Assembly: GCA_018402345.1 (NCBI GenBank)
Contig: JAGYIV010000010.1
Coordinates: 372,001 to 436,000, forward strand
From: Terrimicrobiaceae bacterium
GTDB lineage: Bacteria > Verrucomicrobiota > Verrucomicrobiia > Chthoniobacterales > Terrimicrobiaceae
DNA: 64,000 nt
Direction: 5' to 3'
Every line of letters starts with the position of its first letter. Position 1 is the first letter of the stretch. Both the position numbers and the translations under genes were made by a program. A model generated the notes under the pieces. It was not told the origin of the DNA and did not search any database. It worked only from the letters and a program-made list of their open reading frames with translations. Of this stretch, positions 62,613-64,000 are shown in pieces.

Positions 62613-63928
62613 CCTCCCCCCTCCCCGAGCAAATCCCTCCGCAGGCTTCCTTCTAAAACATCCACCTCCAACTCGCCCAAGCTCCCCTCCCGCCACGCGA
62701 TCGTCGCGCTCAACCGCCCTTTCCGCTCGCTGAAAAACACCCCCGTGCCTGGTGGCTGGGACACTGTCGGCACGTGCCAGCCGTCCAAAATGCGCGCCCC
62801 GCAAATGCTGTCCACCCCCTTCAGGAATTCGCCGGTATGGGAATGGAAAAACGAGGCGATCTGCCCGCAGGTGTCGAACTGCAGAAAGCGCCGATACACC
62901 CCGGGAGGCAGACGCCGCATCCACCCGAGCACGACACCGAACGCCCCCTCGACCCCCTCCCTCACCGATGACTCGAACTGCCGCTGCACCTCGCCGACCG
63001 CCCTGCGCAAATCGGCCACGTCGTCCGGTATCAAGTGGAACGGCAGCACCCCAACCTGATTTTGAAAAATCGGATGCTCCTCCCTCCTCCGCCGGATCTG
63101 CACCGGCGTCTGCACCTGGTATCCAAGAGGATCCTCGTTGCGGAAGCGGAATACCTCCGCATGCGCCCTCGCCGCCACCGCCAGGAAATAGGGAAGTAGA
63201 AAAATTCCACCGGTCACCGCGTCCGCGCGGTCATGGATGCGCCGTGTCTCGCTTCCGTCAAAACGCACCAACCGGAACCTCGCCGCGGAGGGCCTTGGAA
63301 CGGCTCCCCCGAGCGCCTTGAAATTGCCACCCTTCAGCACGTCATGCCGCTTCAAAAACGGCTTCGCCATTTTCATCCCGTCGGCCACGCTTCCAGGCAT
63401 CTCGAACGGCACACCCCACGAAGCCACCGGTTCCGCCGGACGATCGGGATCCGCAGCAAATGCAGCAAGCTCCCTCAACAACAACTCCGCTCCCCTGCCG
63501 TCGAAGAGCACATGCCGCCACTTCGCCACCAAGGCCGCCAGTTCCCTTCCCCGGACCAGATGGAGTTCCAGAAATCCATCGACATCCGTTTCCAGAAGCC
63601 GTGAACAAAAGCTCTCCAGCGACTCCACCCCGTTGTGAGCAACCACACGCACCGCACCGCCGTCCCACGGCGGCTTGGCTTCCCAGCACGGCACCCCGAA
63701 CCAACCCCGCCGCACCAGTCGCGCGTGCAACAGAGGATGCGATAGCGACACCCGCCGCGCCGCATCCGCAAGCGCATCAAACTCCGGCTCGGACTCGAGT
63801 TCCAACACTGTCAACCCCGCCGGCACCCCCTGACCGACATCCCTCATCAAATCCTCAAGAGCCAGGAAATAGGCATCGCAACCGGTCAGGGGCGCCTTCA
63901 CCTCGCCGGAGACTCGGACCGCCTCCAT
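62609..63928 (-). CDS. Condensation-domain-like acyltransferase
   Basis: A 439-residue protein with CoA-dependent acyltransferase/NRPS-condensation character. RHVLFDGRGAELLLRELAAF near residue 137 matches the HHxxxDG motif, with the second, catalytic His and the DG kept and the first His replaced by Arg. C-terminal VPTVSQPPGTGVFFSERKGR and LSATIAW resemble the closing half of such domains. It probably joins an activated acyl group to an alcohol or amine. The start (ATG 63926-63928) overlaps the stop of the preceding gene by one base; its stop overlaps the ligase start. Confidence 0.7.
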   Translation of the reverse strand: MEAVRVSGEVKAPLTGCDAYFLALEDLMRDVGQGVPAGLTVLELESEPEFDALADAARRVSLSHPLLHARLVRRGWFGVPCWEAKPPWDGGAVRVVAHNGVESLESFCSRLLETDVDGFLELHLVRGRELAALVAKWRHVLFDGRGAELLLRELAAFAADPDRPAEPVASWGVPFEMPGSVADGMKMAKPFLKRHDVLKGGNFKALGGAVPRPSAARFRLVRFDGSETRRIHDRADAVTGGIFLLPYFLAVAARAHAEVFRFRNEDPLGYQVQTPVQIRRRREEHPIFQNQVGVLPFHLIPDDVADLRRAVGEVQRQFESSVREGVEGAFGVVLGWMRRLPPGVYRRFLQFDTCGQIASFFHSHTGEFLKGVDSICGARILDGWHVPTVSQPPGTGVFFSERKGRLSATIAWREGSLGELEVDVLEGSLRRDLLGEGGG

Positions 63929-64000
63929 CAAGCTGTCCCCTTGATGCGGCGCACCATGGCGACCAGTCCCGCCGCCGTTGAAAAATTTGCGCGCGTCACC
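63928..64000 (-). CDS. C-terminal end of a gene entering from the right edge
   Basis: The minus-strand frame ending TGA at 63928-63930 reads VTRANFSTAAGLVAMVRRIK then GTA before the stop. It is open to the window edge. The TGATG junction with the acyltransferase gene indicates a real upstream gene of the same operon. Too little is visible to name it. Confidence 0.55.
   Translation of the reverse strand, partial: VTRANFSTAAGLVAMVRRIKGTA

Overview
The window is a GC-rich chromosomal stretch from a flagellated, diderm bacterium. An outer membrane is indicated by P-ring and L-ring flagellar proteins, and a meso-diaminopimelate peptidoglycan by the DNPR motif of MurE. The gene set fits the phylum Verrucomicrobiota best: a complete, tightly overlapping dcw cluster, a MurC-MurB fusion, a divergent FtsZ, ExbB/ExbD with TPR proteins, and start codons that almost never have a Shine-Dalgarno sequence. 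This placement is inferred from memory of these families; no rRNA gene is present to confirm it. I saw no tRNA, rRNA, IS element or CRISPR array, and no intergenic gap longer than about 340 bases. The window is core chromosome, not an accessory island.

Layout. 1-7280 (minus): flagellar rod, ring and hook-junction operon flgF-flgG-flgA-flgH-flgI-flgJ-flgN-flgK, with flgK running off the left edge. 7281-7454: divergent intergenic region with a G-quadruplex motif and a sigma-54-like site. 7455-11274 (plus): thiH-thiS, fabG, sixA, a GT4 glycogen/maltose-1-phosphate synthase. 11284-21132: cell-wall amidase, ymdB-type phosphodiesterase, MATE exporter, TPR protein, two-RCK potassium channel, ribH-nusB-ftsY, MFS transporter. 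21146-24364 (minus): sod-oppC-oppD-VOC-hypothetical, continuing into the MFS gene. 24384-29678: alkyltransferase, inositol-phosphatase family, ispF, an AbrB/Doc toxin-antitoxin pair, valS. 29816-33482 (minus): ExbB-ExbD-TPR operon. 33582-40273: miaB, AttH/CrtC-like protein, rpsL-rpsG, fusA, LolA-like protein. 40277-42420 (minus): thiC under a TPP riboswitch.

42510-61186 (plus) is the dcw cluster: MraZ operator, then mraZ-rsmH-ftsL-ftsI-murE-murF-mraY-murD-lysM-ftsW-murG-murCB-ddl-ftsQ-ftsA-ftsZ. Almost every junction from rsmH on is an ATGA or TGATG-type overlap, so the cluster should be translated as one coupled unit. It covers UDP-MurNAc-pentapeptide synthesis (MurCB, D, E, F, Ddl), lipid I/II formation (MraY, MurG), septal polymerisation and crosslinking (FtsW, FtsI) and the divisome scaffold (FtsL, Q, A, Z).

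61161-64000 (minus) is a converging operon of an acyl-AMP ligase, a condensation-like acyltransferase and the tail of a third gene.

Most interesting points: FtsZ has lost parts of its GTPase consensus but keeps the FtsA-binding tail; FlgK carries an expanded repetitive insert; the flgF/thiH intergenic region holds a G-quadruplex; a textbook MraZ operator is present; a LysM membrane protein sits inside the dcw cluster; and Shine-Dalgarno sequences are nearly absent.
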